Shown piece after piece: positions 52,159 through 61,000 of a stretch of DNA of 64,000 nucleotides. Source of the stretch: Bradyrhizobium glycinis (GTDB lineage Bacteria > Pseudomonadota > Alphaproteobacteria > Rhizobiales > Xanthobacteraceae). Within the stretch, counting starts at the first letter, position 1; every line of letters begins with the position of its first letter. The translations under genes and the position numbers were made by a program. The stretch spans positions 62,001 through 126,000 of the forward strand of contig NZ_JACCHQ010000014.1 of the NCBI RefSeq assembly GCF_016031655.1, in the 5' to 3' direction. The notes below the pieces were generated by a model. That model made no database searches and was not told the origin of the DNA. It was given only the letters and a program-made list of their open reading frames with translations.

Positions 52159-52983
52159 TCAACCGGCCGCGCGCTCTGTTGCAGAAGGCCACGGCGGCAG
52201 GGGCGGCAACCCGAGAGCCTTGCGTACAGGTCCGAACGACTTCCGGTGAGCTGCGCATGCACCAAGCCTGGCGAGAGCATCGTAATGAGCTGGCACCGGG
52301 TAGCCCTTATGATCCGCGAAGCCGTAGCCGGGGTGGCGGACGTCGAGAGCCCGCATGACCGTGTCGCGCTCGACTTTCGCCAGGATCGACGCAGCAGCGA
52401 TGCTCGCGGACTTGGCGTCGCCCTTGATGATGGCCTGCTGGGGGAGGTCGATTTCCTTCAATTTCTTCGCGTCGATCAGCAGGTGTTGCGGCGTCAACCC
52501 TAGTCCCCGGACGGCGCGCTGCATAGCCTGGATGCCCGCCCAATAGATGTTGATCGTATCGATCTCCTCGACCTCGACGAACGCCACACACCAACTCTCT
52601 GCCTTTGCCTTGATCTCCTTCGCGAGTTCCTCGCGGGCCGCAGCGTCGAGTTTCTTCGAGTCGTCGATCCCGACTATCCGGGTACCCGGCTTCAGGATCA
52701 CGGCGCCAGCGGAGACCGGCCCGGCAAGAGGGCTCATTCCGGCCTCGTCCACGCCTGCCACGACATGAACGCCGCTCTCCCACAGAGAGGTTTCAAAACT
52801 GAGCATCTTGCGGAGGCGCTGCCCTTCGGACCTGTTTTCGAAGCGCCGCTTATCAATCGAAGCCAGGATGGCACGGGCTCCCGCGCGGGTGTCGGCCCGC
52901 AAGATCTGCTCCAGGCTGGACTCCAGTGGTCGTTTCTCGACGACATAGCGCTGACGCAACACATCGAGCGAATATTGGGACAT
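52159..52983 (-). CDS. rnhB: Ribonuclease HII with an N-terminal extension
   Basis: A 274-residue RNase HII, which removes RNA from RNA-DNA hybrids. The first catalytic residues are Asp79 and Glu80 in VAGVDEAGMSPLAGPV, and Asp171 lies in LLIDAKKLKE; GDAKSASIAAASILAKVERD follows. About 70 residues precede the catalytic domain, longer than usual. The ATG at 52983 has AAGG 6 nt upstream; the open frame upstream of it is not used. It is convergent with the ligase at 52130, with 28 bp between. Confidence 0.85.
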   Translation of the reverse strand: MSQYSLDVLRQRYVVEKRPLESSLEQILRADTRAGARAILASIDKRRFENRSEGQRLRKMLSFETSLWESGVHVVAGVDEAGMSPLAGPVSAGAVILKPGTRIVGIDDSKKLDAAAREELAKEIKAKAESWCVAFVEVEEIDTINIYWAGIQAMQRAVRGLGLTPQHLLIDAKKLKEIDLPQQAIIKGDAKSASIAAASILAKVERDTVMRALDVRHPGYGFADHKGYPVPAHYDALARLGACAAHRKSFGPVRKALGLPPLPPWPSATERAAG

Positions 52984-53244
52984 AGCGGCCTTCGCACAGA
53001 CTAAATCGGGAAAGCGTGTCCGTAAACTTTGTGGCGATTGTCTGAAGTTAGGCCTTGCCGCCATCGTCAGCCTGCGCAGCGCCCCGTCGAGAGGAACCGC
53101 CTGCTCTAGCTGGGGGCCGGTATTCTGCGCGGCTACTGATCTGCATCTAAGACCCCCCGATCTCCGAACGGAACCAACCGCTGTCTTCATTCCTTTAGAA
53201 AGGAGTGGAGCCTCGATCCCAGGGTGCTTCCGAGGGACAGGCCC

Positions 53245-54349
53245 ATGCTCCGAGAGACTCGCGACGAAGAACAGGTTCTGGACCGCACCGCCGAGGTCGC
53301 AGCTACCATTGCGGAAGAAGGCCTTCGCTATGTCAGCGACTCCGCGCCCGGTTACACCCGCAAGCGGATGGGGATTACCTTCAGCTACTACGACAAGGAC
53401 GGCAAGCGCATCACCGATGCCGCCGTTGTCCGACGCATCAAGTCCCATCGGTATCCCGCCGGCCTATGAATCCGTCTGGATCTGCCCCTCGGCGAATGGC
53501 CACATACAGGCGACCGGGCTCGATGCTCGGGGGCGCAAGCAGTACCGCTATCACGCAAAATGGCGCGAGCTGCGCGACCAGAACAAGTACGAACACATCG
53601 TCCAGTTCGCTGCCGCGCTGCCCGCGCTGCGCGACTGTGTCGCGGCCGACATGAAGCTGGAAGGGCTACCTCGCGAGAAGGTTCTGGCCACGATCGTGAG
53701 TCTGCTGGAGAAGACGTTGATCCGAGTCGGCAACGCCGAGTATGCCGAGAAAAACAAATCCTACGGGCTCACTACGATGCGGCGAAAGCACGTTGCGGTG
53801 GGCCGCGGCGTCCTTCGGTTCGACTTCACCGGCAAGTCGGGCAAACAGTGGAAACTTCGGGTCGAAGACAAGCGGATTGCCGCCATCGTGAAGCGTTGCG
53901 CGGAAATCCCGGGACATGAGCTCTTCAAGTACCTGGATGACGACGGACAGCCGCGTACGGTCGATTCCGGCGACGTCAATGCTTACATCAAGGACATCAC
54001 GGGCGAGGACTTCAGCGCAAAGGATTTCCGGACTTGGGCGGGGACGGTTCTGGCGGCGTTGGCGCTGACCGAGTTCAAGAAGTACGACAGCCAAGCCGAG
54101 GCGAAGCGCAACGTCGTTGCCGCGATCGACAGCGTCTCGAAGCAGCTCGGCAACACGCCCGCAATCTGCCGCAAGTGCTACGTGCACCCGGAAGTCCTGA
54201 GCGCCTACATGTCCGGTGATCTCGTTAACATGATCGAAGCCAAGATCGCGCAGAAGTTCAGGCGCCAGTACGCCAAGCTCACTTCGGACGAGATCATGGT
54301 TTTGTCGTTTCTCCGCAAGCGTCTCGATTGTCTGAAGGGCTCCGCCTGA
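53245..54349 (+). pseudogene. DNA topoisomerase IB with a frameshift
   Basis: A poxvirus-type topoisomerase IB that would relax supercoils through a 3'-phosphotyrosine. The first frame (MLRETRDEEQVLDRTAEVAA ... GYTRKRMGITFSYYDKDGKR) ends at 53469, while homologous sequence resumes in another frame from IPPAYESVWICP at about 53450. The rest is complete: GRKQYRYHAKWRE, FRTWAGTVLAALAL and the active-site Tyr in CRKCYVHPEVL. One small indel separates the two parts, so it is a single-lesion pseudogene or an assembly error. Confidence 0.78.
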
Positions 54350-54667
54350 GCTTCCGCTCACAGTCGGCATGGCCGTTGTGCTGACCGTGCTACGGTTCCG
54401 AAGTTCTTCCGATTTCTGGAGATCCGCGCGAAGACTACTTCCAAGAACTCGTCAGCCCAAGGAACACTCAACCGCCCCCAGTGTTTGATCCATATGCGCT
54501 ATAGGCGCGAGGCTCTCTTGAGCCGAAGCGGCCCCAGCCCTGGGTCACTGATCCAGGCCTGGGGTCGTTTGATTTCTGCATTATCGGCTCCAGAAATCGA
54601 GTGAAAGGCATCCAGGTTCTTGGGATGAGTGTTGGATCTTGAGTGAACGCGACAAAAAAACCGAAAC
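54350..54667. other. 318-bp intergenic stretch with one hairpin
   Basis: Nothing coding is supportable here. It contains the hairpin at 54532-54564. Confidence 0.4.
54532..54564. terminator. Hairpin downstream of topoisomerase IB
   Basis: CCCCAG then CCTGG on one arm pair with CCAGG and CTGGGG on the other, an 11-bp stem with one mismatch around a short loop. A T-rich but not continuous stretch follows. It lies about 180 bp after the topoisomerase stop and may be a terminator. Confidence 0.4.
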
Positions 54668-54877
54668 ATGTCAACTGACCAGCTTCTTGCGATTATGAAG
54701 AGACACTCGGCATCAATGCAAATTCAGCCGATCCGGGAATGGTGCATCTTTCCTATGTCGACCGTCCGAGCGGCAGCGCGTGAAGAATTCGGCGCCGCGA
54801 AAGCGAATCGTCTCGGGGGGCGCGCGCTCAAAATGCAGCGTGAACTCCTTACGGCCTCACTATTGGAAAAACATTAA
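54668..54877 (+). CDS. Small hypothetical protein (69 aa)
   Basis: A 69-residue frame (MSTDQLLAIMKRHSASMQIQ, then AAREEFGAAKANRLGGRALK). No ribosome-binding site is convincing and the product is not recognised. The balanced, helical composition makes a real gene possible but not certain. Confidence 0.35.
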   Translation: MSTDQLLAIMKRHSASMQIQPIREWCIFPMSTVRAAAREEFGAAKANRLGGRALKMQRELLTASLLEKH

Positions 54878-55063
54878 GTTTCGCCTTTCTGGTGACGGCT
54901 CCTCCTTCTGAGGCACGCAGGCTGCGAACGTGCTCTCGACTGTCGGTATACGACCGCGTCATGGCATCGGCTTCCGCATTGCGCGCGTCCGAAGCAGCGA
55001 TTTATCCTTGGAACGCCGACGGATGCTGAAGCTAAAAGTATAGGGACGGTCAACGCGCGGCGC

Positions 55064-55849
55064 TCAGAATTTTCGCTCCACCATCTTGAGGCGCAGGGCG
55101 GAGATGGCTTCTCCGGGATTGAGACCTTTGGGACAGGCCTTCGCGCAATTGAGGATGGTGTGGCAGCGATAGATCCTGAAGGGGTCCTCGAGCATGTCGA
55201 GCCGCTCGCCTGTCGCTTCGTCCCGGCTGTCGTAGATCCAGCGCGCGGCCTGAATCAAGGCCGCAGGGCCGAGGAAGCGCTCGGAATTCCACCAATAGCT
55301 CGGGCACGACGTCGAGCAGCAGGCGCAGAGGATGCACTCGTAGAGACCGTCGAGCTTGGCCCGATCCTCGTGGCTTTGCCGCCATTCCTTCTGGGGCTCG
55401 GGCGATCGGGTCTGCAACCACGGCTCGATCAGGGCAAGCTGTGCGTAGAAGTTGGTGAGGTCGGGGACCAGATCCTTCACCACCGGCTGATGCGGCAAGG
55501 GCAGCACGCGGAGCGGCTCGCCTTCTGCAACGTCCTCGCTCATGGATTTGGTGCAGGCCAGCGTGTTCTGGCCGGCGATGTTCATCGAGCAGGAGCCACA
55601 CACGCCCTCGCGGCAGGATCGTCTGAACGTCAACGTCGAGTCGACGTTGTTCTTGATCCAGATCAGGCCGTCCAGCACCATGGGTCCGCAATCGCTCTGA
55701 TCCACGAAGAAAGTGTCCAGCCGGGGATTGCGGCCATCGTCGGGATTCCAGCGATAGACATGAAATTCGCGTAACCGCGTGCCGCCGGGCTTTGGCCAGA
55801 CCTTTCCCTGCTCGATGCGGGAATGTTTCGGAAGCCTGAACTCCACCAT
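55064..55849 (-). CDS. sdhB: Orphan succinate dehydrogenase iron-sulfur subunit (SdhB-like)
   Basis: A 261-residue SdhB homologue that should carry three iron-sulfur clusters. The [2Fe-2S] ligands are Cys79, Cys84, Cys87 and Cys99 (SCREGVCGSC ... LAC), and the others are in ECILCACCSTSCPSYW (172-182) and YRCHTILNCAKACPKGLNP (229-239). All are intact. It would pass electrons from a flavoprotein, yet no sdhA, sdhC or sdhD is in the window. It is the last gene of an operon with a DUF2243 membrane protein and a small single-helix membrane protein, so it may serve a different electron-transfer complex. Confidence 0.88.
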   Translation of the reverse strand: MVEFRLPKHSRIEQGKVWPKPGGTRLREFHVYRWNPDDGRNPRLDTFFVDQSDCGPMVLDGLIWIKNNVDSTLTFRRSCREGVCGSCSMNIAGQNTLACTKSMSEDVAEGEPLRVLPLPHQPVVKDLVPDLTNFYAQLALIEPWLQTRSPEPQKEWRQSHEDRAKLDGLYECILCACCSTSCPSYWWNSERFLGPAALIQAARWIYDSRDEATGERLDMLEDPFRIYRCHTILNCAKACPKGLNPGEAISALRLKMVERKF

Positions 55850-55864
55850 GCTCTTTCTCCTCGT

Positions 55865-56029
55865 TCAGACCGGCGCAAGGCAGCGCAACTTCAGGAGTTC
55901 GTCCATCGACAGACCGAACAGGAGGACACGACATAGCGGCGCCATCGCGAGCATCAGCAGCAACACAAAGACGGCGTAGACCAAAGCCGGCGGCGTGCTT
56001 CTAACGAGCTTGTAGACTGCCTTGCGCAT
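55865..56029 (-). CDS. Small single-helix membrane protein
   Basis: A 54-residue protein (MRKAVYKLVRSTPPALVYAV, then one long hydrophobic helix and a short Cys-containing tail). It overlaps the DUF2243 gene by 29 bp and ends 15 bp before sdhB. It could anchor the SdhB-like subunit at the membrane, but that is inference. It is not recognised by sequence. Confidence 0.6.
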   Translation of the reverse strand: MRKAVYKLVRSTPPALVYAVFVLLLMLAMAPLCRVLLFGLSMDELLKLRCLAPV

Positions 56030-56507
56030 GCGCTCTCTCCGCTCCCGCACGCGCCATGGCGGCGCCCATCACGGCCATCGCAGCTCCCCAGAGCAGGAAG
56101 CCGAGATCCCAGAAGATGCGCTGGCCTTCGGGCGCCGTCTCATTGACCTGATGCAGCCTGAGGATCTGGTGATCGATCACGCCCTCGACCAGGTTGAAGA
56201 TGCCCCAGCCGAGCAGGATCAGGCCGAGACATTTCCGACGCGACCATTGCAGATCGCTCCTGCGTGCCCGCTGCCAGAGCAAATAGAGAGCAGCAAGTAC
56301 CGCGACATAAGTGGTGCTGTGGAAGAGGCCGTCCCAGGTCGTGTTCAGCCTGATGTTGTCGATCGAGTCGAGTGGATACCAGCCGCTTAACATATGATGC
56401 CATTGCAGCAGCTGATGAAAAACGATGCCGTCGAAGAATCCGCCGAGGCCAAGTCCGAGAAGAACGCCGGCGGACGTCGGGAAGCTGTTCGGTCGCTTGT
56501 GTTTCAT
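56001..56507 (-). CDS. DUF2243 membrane protein
   Basis: A 168-residue polytopic membrane protein of the DUF2243 family. Characteristic blocks are GLGLGGFFDGIVFHQLLQWH, LDSIDNIRLNTTWDGLFHS and GWGIFNLVEGVIDHQILRLH, with about four membrane segments. The conserved His residues (FHQ, HHM, DHQ) are placed as possible haem or metal ligands. The family has no assigned function. The start at 56507 (MKHKRPNSFPTSAGVLLG) is preferred to the longer frame. First gene of the operon ending in the SdhB-like protein. Confidence 0.85.
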   Translation of the reverse strand: MKHKRPNSFPTSAGVLLGLGLGGFFDGIVFHQLLQWHHMLSGWYPLDSIDNIRLNTTWDGLFHSTTYVAVLAALYLLWQRARRSDLQWSRRKCLGLILLGWGIFNLVEGVIDHQILRLHQVNETAPEGQRIFWDLGFLLWGAAMAVMGAAMARAGAERAHAQGSLQAR

Positions 56508-56745
56508 GTGGTGGACTCGTGCGCGGAGCGGCACTTAGGATGCCAAAACAAGCCATCGCTCACACGGACGTTCCTATGATGGCCGGCAATCTCACCAGCG
56601 GTGAGCACCCCATGGCGACCAACTCGTCGGGACTAAACATGCGTTAAGCAAGCGGACGTCGGAGCATGCAAGGGCCGGCTCCATACCGGATTAGGAACGT
56701 TCAACATAGCGGGCGCGTCTGTCGTCGACACGTTGGAGATACAAC

Positions 56746-57431
56746 ATGCTGAGACGATCGTTTTTGCTCGCTCTGGGCGGGCTCGGCTTATCGACCTACA
56801 CTGCACGCGCCAGAACCGTTCCGCAGAGGGACTTTCGCACGGCCGACCTCATGGGCGGCGCGTTCGCGATGCAGACAAGTCAGCTCGCCTTGACACGCAC
56901 GAGCAATCCCTTCGTCGAGACCACCGCCAATGAAGACGGCATCCGGCGCTTCCAACCCGGCAAGAGCTTCCGGTGCCATGCCCGTGACGACTGTGATCCG
57001 ATGCGCTGCACCACGGGGCGCGCTGCCTCCCACGACCGATAGCGGCCGAGCGGAGCGGCATGAGAAATCTCCACCCGCATCAGCTCGCCGCCGTGGCGCT
57101 GGTGCAGCTCGCCGAGCACGTCATCAATTTCGCAAGGGCCGGGATCGCCGAGCAGGTTCAGGTCGCGAGCGCGCTCGCGGCGGAACCCGGCGCCGCTCCG
57201 CTGCGGCCCGACCATGCCACGTTGCTGCGCCAACTCGAGGCCACGCCGGCGGGCCGGTTCGATCGAATGTACGTCCAAGGGCAGATCCGGGGACATCGCG
57301 AGTTGCTCGCACTCAACAGTTCTTATTTGAGAGGCGGCAGCAATCCGCAGGAGCAGCAGGTGGCCCAGATGTCGCTTCCTATCATTCAGCGACATCTGGC
57401 GATCCTGAGCAGTCTCAGGGAGATCGCGTAG
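56746..57431 (+). pseudogene. DUF4142 protein gene interrupted by a foreign fragment
   Basis: The 5' part encodes a signal peptide and the DUF4142 opening (RDFRTADLMGGAFAMQTSQL, ALTRTSNPFV). Similarity breaks off at about 56920 and resumes at 57129 in another frame with FARAGIAEQVQVASALAAEP, then FDRMYVQGQIRGHRELLALN and a normal ending. Relatives read 'NPFVxxFAxxEIAEQ' without a gap, so about 209 bp were inserted. The insert has minus-strand similarity to cobL. Other small lesions are not obvious. Confidence 0.7.
56920..57128 (-). other. Inserted cobL-like fragment in permuted order
   Basis: The minus strand encodes two pieces resembling the CbiT part of precorrin-6Y methylase (CobL): at 57110-57006 ELHQRHGGELMRVEISHAAP leading to RYRSWEAARPVVQ, and at 57000-56917 TVVTGMAPEALAGLEAPDAV then FIGGG. 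In CobL the second block normally precedes the first by about 40 residues, so the order is permuted. Only about 5 bp separate them. It is not translated into a useful product. Confidence 0.55.
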
Positions 57432-57704
57432 GGCTTTCGAGGAGAGCAAGGGAGCGCTATCTTCCGATCGGTCTCCCAATTCTGCGAGCTCTCGGACCGG
57501 ATCTGGTCGCCGCCCTGCAACGAGGGACCGGGCGTGACCGTGCCATCGATCCGGCCGATGTCTCGCGCGTACGGAAGTCTCCGGTCTGATCACAGAGAGC
57601 CTTTCCTGGCACGAGGGGTACATCCGCCCTAGCGTGCCGTGAAAAGCTCGCGATCTTCCTGTTCACTTGAGTGATTGAGGTCCTGCGCCGAAGTCGCCTC
57701 AGTG

Positions 57705-57893
57705 CTATCGCTGGTCGCGCAGATGCCGCTCGAGGTCGATCGCTCGATCAGCATTGTAAGCGCGCTTTAGCAACGAGTTGCGTTCCTCTCCTGGCGGCCG
57801 GTGGTCTGCCTCGTCTCGCAAACGTGTCGCGAACTGCGCCAGCCGCGACTCGAGAGAATCTGTCTGTTTGAATCGTCTCCTGCGCTTGATCAT
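57705..57893 (-). CDS. Small basic hypothetical protein (62 aa)
   Basis: A 62-residue protein (MIKRRRRFKQTDSLESRLAQ, then DEADHRPPGEERNSLLKRAY). It resembles a group of small rhizobial proteins starting with a poly-Arg segment and containing 'LPPGxxRDxLLRKAR'. GGAGG lies 7 nt before the ATG. The function is unknown; the basic N-terminus could bind nucleic acids. Confidence 0.65.
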   Translation of the reverse strand: MIKRRRRFKQTDSLESRLAQFATRLRDEADHRPPGEERNSLLKRAYNADRAIDLERHLRDQR

Positions 57894-58067
57894 TGGTGAC
57901 CTCCGTTTGGACGTTCGGGAATTATATCTTCGGATAAATGCAAGCTGCAGGAACATAAGTTAAATTATGCGCAGGAAGTATTCTCGCCTATCGTATCAAA
58001 TGATAGGGCACGAAGTGACGGCGGCATTAGAGTCAGCGCCCTGCAGATATTCTACGATTCAGGGAAG

Positions 58068-58613
58068 ATGATCAGGAAAGTATCCATTCCGCCCACCAAG
58101 GCGGATCGTTTCATTGCAACCCAGGCGGCAACACAGACAAATCCGATCATCCAGAAATGCCTCCGGACAGCGACGTGGGCGGCTGATGGTCACGTGCTTG
58201 GCCCGGCCGCCGCTGCCATCTGGCTTGCTTCGCGGGTAGGTGGGCGGCGTCATCGCATGTCCGCGAGCCATTTCGCGTTGACGGTAGCGGCAGCGATCGC
58301 TGCTCCGAAAGTGATCAAAAGCTTGATCGACCGGCAACGCCCCGACCGTTGCGTGGTGGGTCAAGATCGACGAGGGGTCGGCATCTCTGGCAAGCCGTAC
58401 GATTCCTTTCCTTCCGGGCACAGCGTACATCTTGGAGCCGTTGTCGGCGCCCTGGCTTGGGCTTACCCCAGGAAAAGTAGGTATATCTATGCGGCCGGCG
58501 GAGCGCTTGCTGCGACCAGAATTGCCGTTTTGGCACATTGGCCAACAGACGTCCTTGCCGGCTGGGCGCTGGGTGCCGCGATTGAGAAGTCAATCCGGCA
58601 ACTATCCGCCTGA
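58068..58613 (+). CDS. PAP2-family membrane phosphatase
   Basis: A 181-residue PAP2 superfamily protein, likely a lipid or undecaprenyl-diphosphate phosphatase. The three catalytic blocks are KSLIDRQRP (84-92), PSGH (115-118) and RIAVLAHWPTD (151-161) with the Arg, His and Asp spaced as expected. Hydrophobic segments flank them. It is shorter than many family members but complete in motifs. It is convergent with the DUF1236 gene, 29 bp away. Confidence 0.85.
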   Translation: MIRKVSIPPTKADRFIATQAATQTNPIIQKCLRTATWAADGHVLGPAAAAIWLASRVGGRRHRMSASHFALTVAAAIAAPKVIKSLIDRQRPDRCVVGQDRRGVGISGKPYDSFPSGHSVHLGAVVGALAWAYPRKSRYIYAAGGALAATRIAVLAHWPTDVLAGWALGAAIEKSIRQLSA

Positions 58614-58642
58614 TATAGTTGGCCGCTGCAGGAAAACAGGTC

Positions 58643-59212
58643 TCAGTGCACGTTGGCGATGATGGCGGCCACGCGGCGGGAGTGTTGATCCACAATCACC
58701 AGACTTTTGCCCGCTATGAGATACTGGTCTCCCCAAAATCCATTCAGCACTTGAGTTGCTTCGGGCGGCAGGTCTGCAACCGTCGTCTGCCGGGGAATGG
58801 ACGTCCCGATCATCATCTCGAAATTGGGGCGATCCATGGTAGGCGCTTGCGCAGCTGAGAAGATCGCACGGAGTTGTTCGCGCTGGCGCTCGCTGAGGTC
58901 AGCTGGCGCGGCAGTTTGTCGGATCTCGCGGGCTCGACGACCTGTCGAGTCTTCGTTTTGAGCGGGATCTTCCTTCGCTGCCGTGCTGATCGCCTCCCGC
59001 TGTGTCGGAACTCCGGTCCCGACCGTAGTGGCAGGCGCGCTGTTGTTGGCTCCTGTCGGCGGACGTCCAACATAGTCGGTCGCACCGAACATCTGGGGTG
59101 CGACAAACCACAACGCAGAGCCCACGAAAAGAACCGCCACGACGGCGCATCCCCACATCATCAATCTGCGGGTGCCTTCTCTCTCTTCGCGTCGGGGAAG
59201 ATTTGCGACCAT
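58643..59212 (-). CDS. DUF1236-containing membrane-anchored protein
   Basis: A 189-residue protein with one N-terminal membrane segment (MMWGCAVVAVLFVGSALWFV) and a periplasmic part. DUF1236 appears as LSERQREQLRAIFSA and TTVADLPPEATQVLN, ending in YLIAGKSLVIVDQHSRRVAA. The start at 59212 is preferred over a longer frame. A weak EcfG-like match (GGAAC-N16-GGTT) lies 27-51 bp upstream. Function of the family is unknown. Confidence 0.8.
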   Translation of the reverse strand: MVANLPRREEREGTRRLMMWGCAVVAVLFVGSALWFVAPQMFGATDYVGRPPTGANNSAPATTVGTGVPTQREAISTAAKEDPAQNEDSTGRRAREIRQTAAPADLSERQREQLRAIFSAAQAPTMDRPNFEMMIGTSIPRQTTVADLPPEATQVLNGFWGDQYLIAGKSLVIVDQHSRRVAAIIANVH

Positions 59213-59398
59213 AGCGAGCGTCTCCGGTTTCTTGTCCCAACCAGAGCATCGATCCGCCGTTCCTAAGTCGTAGCTCTGCGGACGCCTCCCTGGCCGCAGA
59301 GCCCACGGGGCAGCCGACACCATCGGCAGGAACGTTCAGCTCTCGCGCGCGCTGATGAATAGCAATCGGACTACTCGCAGCGCCGACAGGAGCATGCA

Positions 59399-59572
59399 AT
59401 GCAACGACCTTCAGAAGCCAAGCTTCAATCGATTCCGGATGAAGCCGCCGAACGGACGACTGAACATCCGGCAGGACCGCACGCCAGACCGGAATTGACC
59501 GACTCGGACAAGACGCCCGGCTGCGGTGTTTTGCCGGAGCCGGGTGATCCGAACATTAGCCCGGCGGGTTAG
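59399..59572 (+). CDS. Small acidic hypothetical protein (57 aa)
   Basis: A 57-residue frame (MQRPSEAKLQSIPDEAAERT, then DSDKTPGCGVLPEPGDPN and a short end). Its ending, 'DKTPGxGxLPExGDPNxxP', is one I associate with small rhizobial proteins. AGGAG lies 6 nt before the ATG. Unknown function. Confidence 0.55.
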   Translation: MQRPSEAKLQSIPDEAAERTTEHPAGPHARPELTDSDKTPGCGVLPEPGDPNISPAG

Positions 59573-59665
59573 GAATCCAGACCCGGCGCGTGCAACCAAG
59601 AGCAAAGATCGCGGCGCAGGCCTCGGACGGCGCGACTGCAAGCCACTCCGCCTCGGCACGCGCCG

Positions 59666-60630
59666 TCACTTCTCACGGACGGCCGGGAGCACCTGCTTTG
59701 CGAATGCCTCGATGAAGCTCAATTGCCGTCGTCCCACTTGATGGAGATGAATTTCGGCGAATCCCATTTCAGCGTACCGGGCAAGCCAAGCGCGATGCTG
59801 GCCCAGGTCTGCCGACACCAGAACCGATCGGCGAACGTCCTCACCCTTGACTAGGCGGCCGACCTTGTCGAAATCCTGTGGTCGTCGAAGGTCCCAGTTC
59901 ACCTCCCCGCCGACCGCATTGGAAGCTCATTGGTGCAGGGCCTCGGCTTCAGCCTCCTCTTCGGTCGGAGCCCATGACAGCGCCATTTGCAGGATGATGG
60001 CTTGCCTTGCCCGCCTCCTCGACGGAAAGCCTCGATAACCTTGGTTAGTTGCTCCGGCTCGGCCTGAACGGTGATGAGAGCGTCGGCCCAGCTGCCCAGC
60101 CACTCCGCTGTCGTCTCGGTCACGGCGGCGCCGACCAGCATGACCGGCTCCTCCGGGCGGGTATAGAGCCTGGCTTCAACGACGCTCACCCTGCCGCGAT
60201 GAGTAACAGTCTCGCCTGCGAGAAGCGCCCTGATGACATGCACGCATTCGAGAAGGCGAGCGTTGCGCTCCTGCTTCTCTGGCCACGGCATGCCGGTGAT
60301 GGATTCGTTGATCGCCTCGCCGCTCCCGAGAGCCAGCCAGATGCGACCCGGATACATCTGCCCGAGCGTCGCGGCACCTTGTGCGACCACCGCAGGATGA
60401 TAGCGATAACCGGGTGCCGTGATGATCCCGAACGGGAGGCTAGTTGTTTCCAGTGCCGCACCCAGCCAGGACCATGCGAAGCCCGATTGCCCCTGTCGCT
60501 CGCTCCAGGGACGGAAATGATCGGATGACATGGCGCACTCGAAGGCCGCCTCCTCTGCCATCTTGGTCCATCGGAGCAGATCGGCCGGTGCAAATTGCTC
60601 GTGCGAAACGTGATATCCGAAGCGGGCCAT
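59666..60630 (-). pseudogene. LLM-class (F420/flavin-type) oxidoreductase, frameshifted
   Basis: A luciferase-like monooxygenase family enzyme of the TIGR03885-like or F420-dependent type. The N-terminal frame reads MARFGYHVSHEQFAPADLLR, FGIITAPGYRYHPAVVAQG and LGSGEAINESITG, then loses phase at about 60000, consistent with a lost base in a C-run. The continued frame meets TGA at 59927-59929 where relatives have Trp, then DLRRPQDFDKVGRLV, VSADLGQHRAWLARY and a normal end at 59666. Two lesions make it inactive. Confidence 0.75.
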
Positions 60631-60731
60631 CGTCTTTAAACCGTTCCTCTCCCAACGATCCGAGAGAGGGAGCCTGATTGCGCCAAAACCATGCAAGGCC
60701 CTGCCCGGCCCCTAGGCGCCCTCTTCTGGTG

Positions 60732-60989
60732 CTACTCGCGGGCAAGTTCGCCGGGAAGATGCTGCTCCCCCTGGTCTGTGAGAGTTGGAAACTCGCCTTG
60801 GTTCACCAGCGCCTCCACCGGCTCGACAGTTTCGGTTGTGACCGGTTTCCGCATATGCGGCTTCGCGTCCTCGAACGCGATGGCCATTCGCGCCAGCTCC
60901 CAATGCGCTTCGGCCTTTCCTTCCGGTCGGCCCTCGTCCAGCCAAATACGATGGGCCCGCTCACGTATTCTTTGCTCCAGATCGGTCAT
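60732..60989 (-). CDS. DUF2934-type small protein
   Basis: An 85-residue protein whose N-terminal half matches DUF2934 (IRERAHRIWLDEGRPEGKAE, AHWELA). It is acidic and mostly helical. The family is common in rhizobia, sometimes stress-linked, function unknown. Its start lies 11 bp from the stop of the upstream gene at 61001-61360, so both are likely in one transcript. Confidence 0.78.
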   Translation of the reverse strand: MTDLEQRIRERAHRIWLDEGRPEGKAEAHWELARMAIAFEDAKPHMRKPVTTETVEPVEALVNQGEFPTLTDQGEQHLPGELARE

Positions 60990-61000
60990 GCGCGTCTGCT

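Noticed and set aside
57432..57589. Frame ending in LPIGLPILRALGPDLVAAL
   Set aside because: Looks like a plausible protein end, but there is no start, no upstream homology and no named family; not listed as a gene.
58899..59399. A 166-codon minus-strand frame overlapping DUF1236
   Set aside because: It is out of phase with the DUF1236 domain on the same strand and has no recognisable content.
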